DNA from: Lutibacter sp.
GTDB taxonomy: Bacteria; Bacteroidota; Bacteroidia; Flavobacteriales; Flavobacteriaceae
Length of the DNA stretch: 64,000 nucleotides
Assembly (NCBI RefSeq): GCF_030692605.1
Contig: NZ_JAUYUD010000114.1
Coordinates: 1-64,000 of the forward strand
Reading direction: 5' to 3'
Within the stretch, counting starts at the first letter, position 1, and each line of letters opens with the position of its first letter. Positions 61,973-64,000 of this stretch are shown here, in pieces. Below the pieces are notes generated by a model. The model searched no databases. It saw only the letters and a program-made list of their open reading frames with translations, and was not told the origin of the DNA. The translations under genes and the position numbers were made by a program.

Positions 61973-62169
61973 TCGCAATAATGATAGGGTCATGAGTTTA
62001 TTTTTCAAAGATTACTTTATCATACCGAGTAGTTGAGGCATGTTACGGGATTTTATAAGATTTGTGCGACTGGATAACCGGAGATTTTTCGGTTGAGGCA
62101 AATCGTTTGTTGAATGTTTGTTGGTTTCTGCTAGTTCAAATGTAAGCATAAATTTTATGAGGTGTTGTA
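61973..62169. repeat. Long direct repeat L, copy B (flanks the HigBA module)
   Basis: See copy A; the last 32 nt aaatgtaagcataaattttatgaggtgttgta are identical in both copies. Confidence 0.88.
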
Positions 62170-62182
62170 ACACGTACTTTTC

Positions 62183-62473
62183 TCAGACTTCAATTGAAAT
62201 CTTTACTTTTCCGCCAAGCCCTTTTTCAACAATGTCGTAAAGTGTTTTTAAAGTCAGATTACTTCCATTATTCTCAACGCGAGAAATATAAGTCCTTTTT
62301 TTGTCTACTAAATCGCCAAGTTGCTCTTGAGTCAGATTTTTTTCTTCTCTTGCTTTTCGTAATAAAAGCCCGATTTTAAATGATTCAAAGTCTCTATCAA
62401 GTTCATCTCTGCGTTCAGTTCCTTTTTTTCCGTAAACGGAATCTTTAATATTTTTCCAACTTTTAGTTTCCAT
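62183..62473 (-). CDS. HigA-like XRE-family antitoxin (track start 62494; ATG 62473 sits one base after the toxin stop)
   Basis: LLLRKAREEKNLTQEQLGDLVDKKRTYISRVENNGSNLTLKTLYDIVEKGLGGKVKISIEV. Confidence 0.9.
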   Translation of the reverse strand: METKSWKNIKDSVYGKKGTERRDELDRDFESFKIGLLLRKAREEKNLTQEQLGDLVDKKRTYISRVENNGSNLTLKTLYDIVEKGLGGKVKISIEV

Positions 62474-62474
62474 T

Positions 62475-62819
62475 TTATTTGTTTTTGTCTTCATAATACG
62501 AGTTCATTAAAATAATGGCTTTGTCAATTTCTTTTTTCGGAGTTTTTTGTGACTTTTTTGTAAATCCGTTCAACAAGATTACAAGTTTTCCTTTGTCAAA
62601 GAAGCAGAACACTCGCCAAATATTCGAACCTAATTTGATTCTTGCTTCGTAAAGTCCTTTTGTTCCTGTAATTAGTTTGAGATACGTCGAAGGAACTCTT
62701 TCGTACGTTTCTATTATTTCAATTACTTTGTATATTTTGTCTTGAACCTTAATAGGTTGCGCAAGTAAGAAATCTTCAAAATGATTCTTGTAAGCGATTA
62801 CTTCTCTGACTTTTTTCAT
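62475..62819 (-). CDS. HigB-like RelE/ParE-superfamily toxin
   Basis: YLKLITGTKGLYEARIKLGSNIWRVFCFFDKGKLVILLNGFTKKSQKTPKKEIDKA. Confidence 0.9.
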   Translation of the reverse strand: MKKVREVIAYKNHFEDFLLAQPIKVQDKIYKVIEIIETYERVPSTYLKLITGTKGLYEARIKLGSNIWRVFCFFDKGKLVILLNGFTKKSQKTPKKEIDKAIILMNSYYEDKNK

Positions 62820-62900
62820 TCGGACAAAGGTAACTTAAAAGTTACAATTTTCAAAATTATAATTTATTTTTCTGAAGCACAATTTTTTTTTCGTATGTGT

Positions 62901-62963
62901 TACAACAGTTGATAAACATAATGTGATTCCTCCTTTGGTCGGAATGACACTATTTTTAAACTC
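62901..62963. repeat. Short direct repeat R, copy 2
   Basis: tacaacagttgataaacataatgtgattcctcctttggtcggaatgacactatttttaaactc. Confidence 0.93.
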
Positions 62964-62990
62964 CTATTTATTGGTGGTGTGCGATTATTG

Positions 62991-63013
62991 TTATATCGAA
63001 CTTACGTTAATTA
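62991..63013 (-). repeat. Right 23-bp inverted repeat bounding the island (partner 60307-60329)
   Basis: ttatatcgaacttacgttaatta. Confidence 0.8.
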
Positions 63014-63136
63014 TTTAAAGTGGAATACAAGAAAACGGATTTAGTTAAGTATGTCCTATTATTAAGGAGATTTATGTTTCATTAATGTAGTTTTATGAGC
63101 ACTCTTTTTTTAAACATACAACCTTTATTAAATATA

Positions 63137-63166
63137 AAAGGGACTTCAAATTAATGAAGTCCCTTT
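63137..63166 (-). terminator. Rho-independent terminator downstream of the outer-membrane protein gene
   Basis: aaagggacttca-aattaa-tgaagtcccttt perfect 12-bp stem. Confidence 0.85.
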
Positions 63167-63187
63167 AATCTTTCTTATAATAACAAG

Positions 63188-63970
63188 CTAAAATTTAAAC
63201 CCTAATTTAAAAGAAAATTGAGCAAAGAAAGAAACAGTATCAGTTTCAGATTCCAAGTTAAATTGACCTGGACCTGGAGTTTTTACACTTCCAGCATAGG
63301 TATAAGAAACTGGTTTAACATCAAAACCAAAGTATACATCTTTAGCTAAGTAATAGTCAACACCAGCAACTGCTTGTACACCAAATGCGGTAATATCTAC
63401 GTGACGTGCACCTAGATCGTTTAGTTGATCAAATTGAGAATGTCTAGCATAATCAAAAGGGATTGCAAAACCTAAGTATGGAAATAATCGCTCGTTTTTA
63501 GTATTAAAAAGCCATTGACCTCCAATAGATACATTTAAATCAATCGTTTCATTCGCAACAACTGCTTGATAAGCTGGTAATGGACCAGCAGCAGGTATAC
63601 CTAACACATAAGGAGTATTGCGTAAAATTGCTCCTCCACTAAGTGTTATTGCAAATCTATTGCTAGCATAATACCTTCCTTCTGCACCAACCATATTAGT
63701 AACGCTATTATCATTAGCGCTAACATCATTAGCAAAAGGAGCAGCACCAGACACAGTTGAATTAGAACTTGGTACAACTAAACCACCATTTAAATATGCT
63801 CCACGTCCAAAAACCATTGCTGCTGTGAAATCACCTTTTTGAGGTGCAAATTTATTTGTTGTATCGCAACAAGCATTAGTACATTCGTGTGTGGCATCAT
63901 CTTTATGCTGAGCATTTGCACTAAAAAGTGTAAAGACTAAGATAAAGCTTAATATTAAATAATTTTTCAT
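63188..63970 (-). CDS. Outer-membrane beta-barrel protein
   Basis: Signal peptide ending SANAQ, alternating amphipathic strands, C-terminal FFAQFSFKLGFKF. Confidence 0.8.
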   Translation of the reverse strand: MKNYLILSFILVFTLFSANAQHKDDATHECTNACCDTTNKFAPQKGDFTAAMVFGRGAYLNGGLVVPSSNSTVSGAAPFANDVSANDNSVTNMVGAEGRYYASNRFAITLSGGAILRNTPYVLGIPAAGPLPAYQAVVANETIDLNVSIGGQWLFNTKNERLFPYLGFAIPFDYARHSQFDQLNDLGARHVDITAFGVQAVAGVDYYLAKDVYFGFDVKPVSYTYAGSVKTPGPGQFNLESETDTVSFFAQFSFKLGFKF

Positions 63971-64000
63971 ATGTTTTAGTTCTTTAAGAGTTCGTATTTG

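Noticed and set aside
60307-63013. Calling the island a transposon or a true integron
   Set aside because: No transposase or integrase in the interval, no clear target-site duplication, and GTTRRRY core consensus not met; kept only as hypothesis
1-64000. CRISPR arrays, rRNA operons, prophage structural genes
   Set aside because: No regularly spaced short direct repeats, rRNA-like sequence or phage capsid/tail-like ORFs seen

Overview
This 64-kb window looks like a Bacteroidota (Flavobacteriaceae-like) chromosome: AT-rich, TANNTTTG-type promoters, SusC/SusD pair, Bat operon. Main blocks, left to right: (i) the edge of an IS30-family transposase, then pth, rplY-like L25, prs and tRNA-Leu(CAA); (ii) a heavy-metal RND efflux locus with a CusA/CzcA pump fused to a TolC-like domain, plus an adaptor and a small Cys-rich protein; (iii) a polysaccharide utilisation locus at about 9.2-30.7 kb: transmembrane beta-propeller/LuxR regulator, SusC/SusD, a double-LamG lipoprotein, two GH144-like enzymes, an esterase, two GH3s, a GH43-like enzyme with a discoidin domain and an FHS sugar transporter, which I predict targets beta-1,2-glucan; (iv) housekeeping genes and a MoxR/DUF58/Bat operon; (v) metG carrying what looks like an in-frame insertion of a palindromic repeat; (vi) a compact accessory island at about 60.3-63.0 kb. 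That island is the most interesting part. It holds a two-gene Pycsar-like anti-phage system (PycTM-like membrane effector plus PycC-like class III nucleotide cyclase, TAATG-coupled) and a HigBA-like toxin-antitoxin pair. Each module sits between the same two repeats (about 200 bp and 63 bp). Each also has its own 15-bp inverted repeat that continues beyond the shared repeat into module-specific bases, as in attC-type gene cassettes. A 23-bp near-perfect inverted repeat brackets the whole island. All family calls are by eye; no searches were run.
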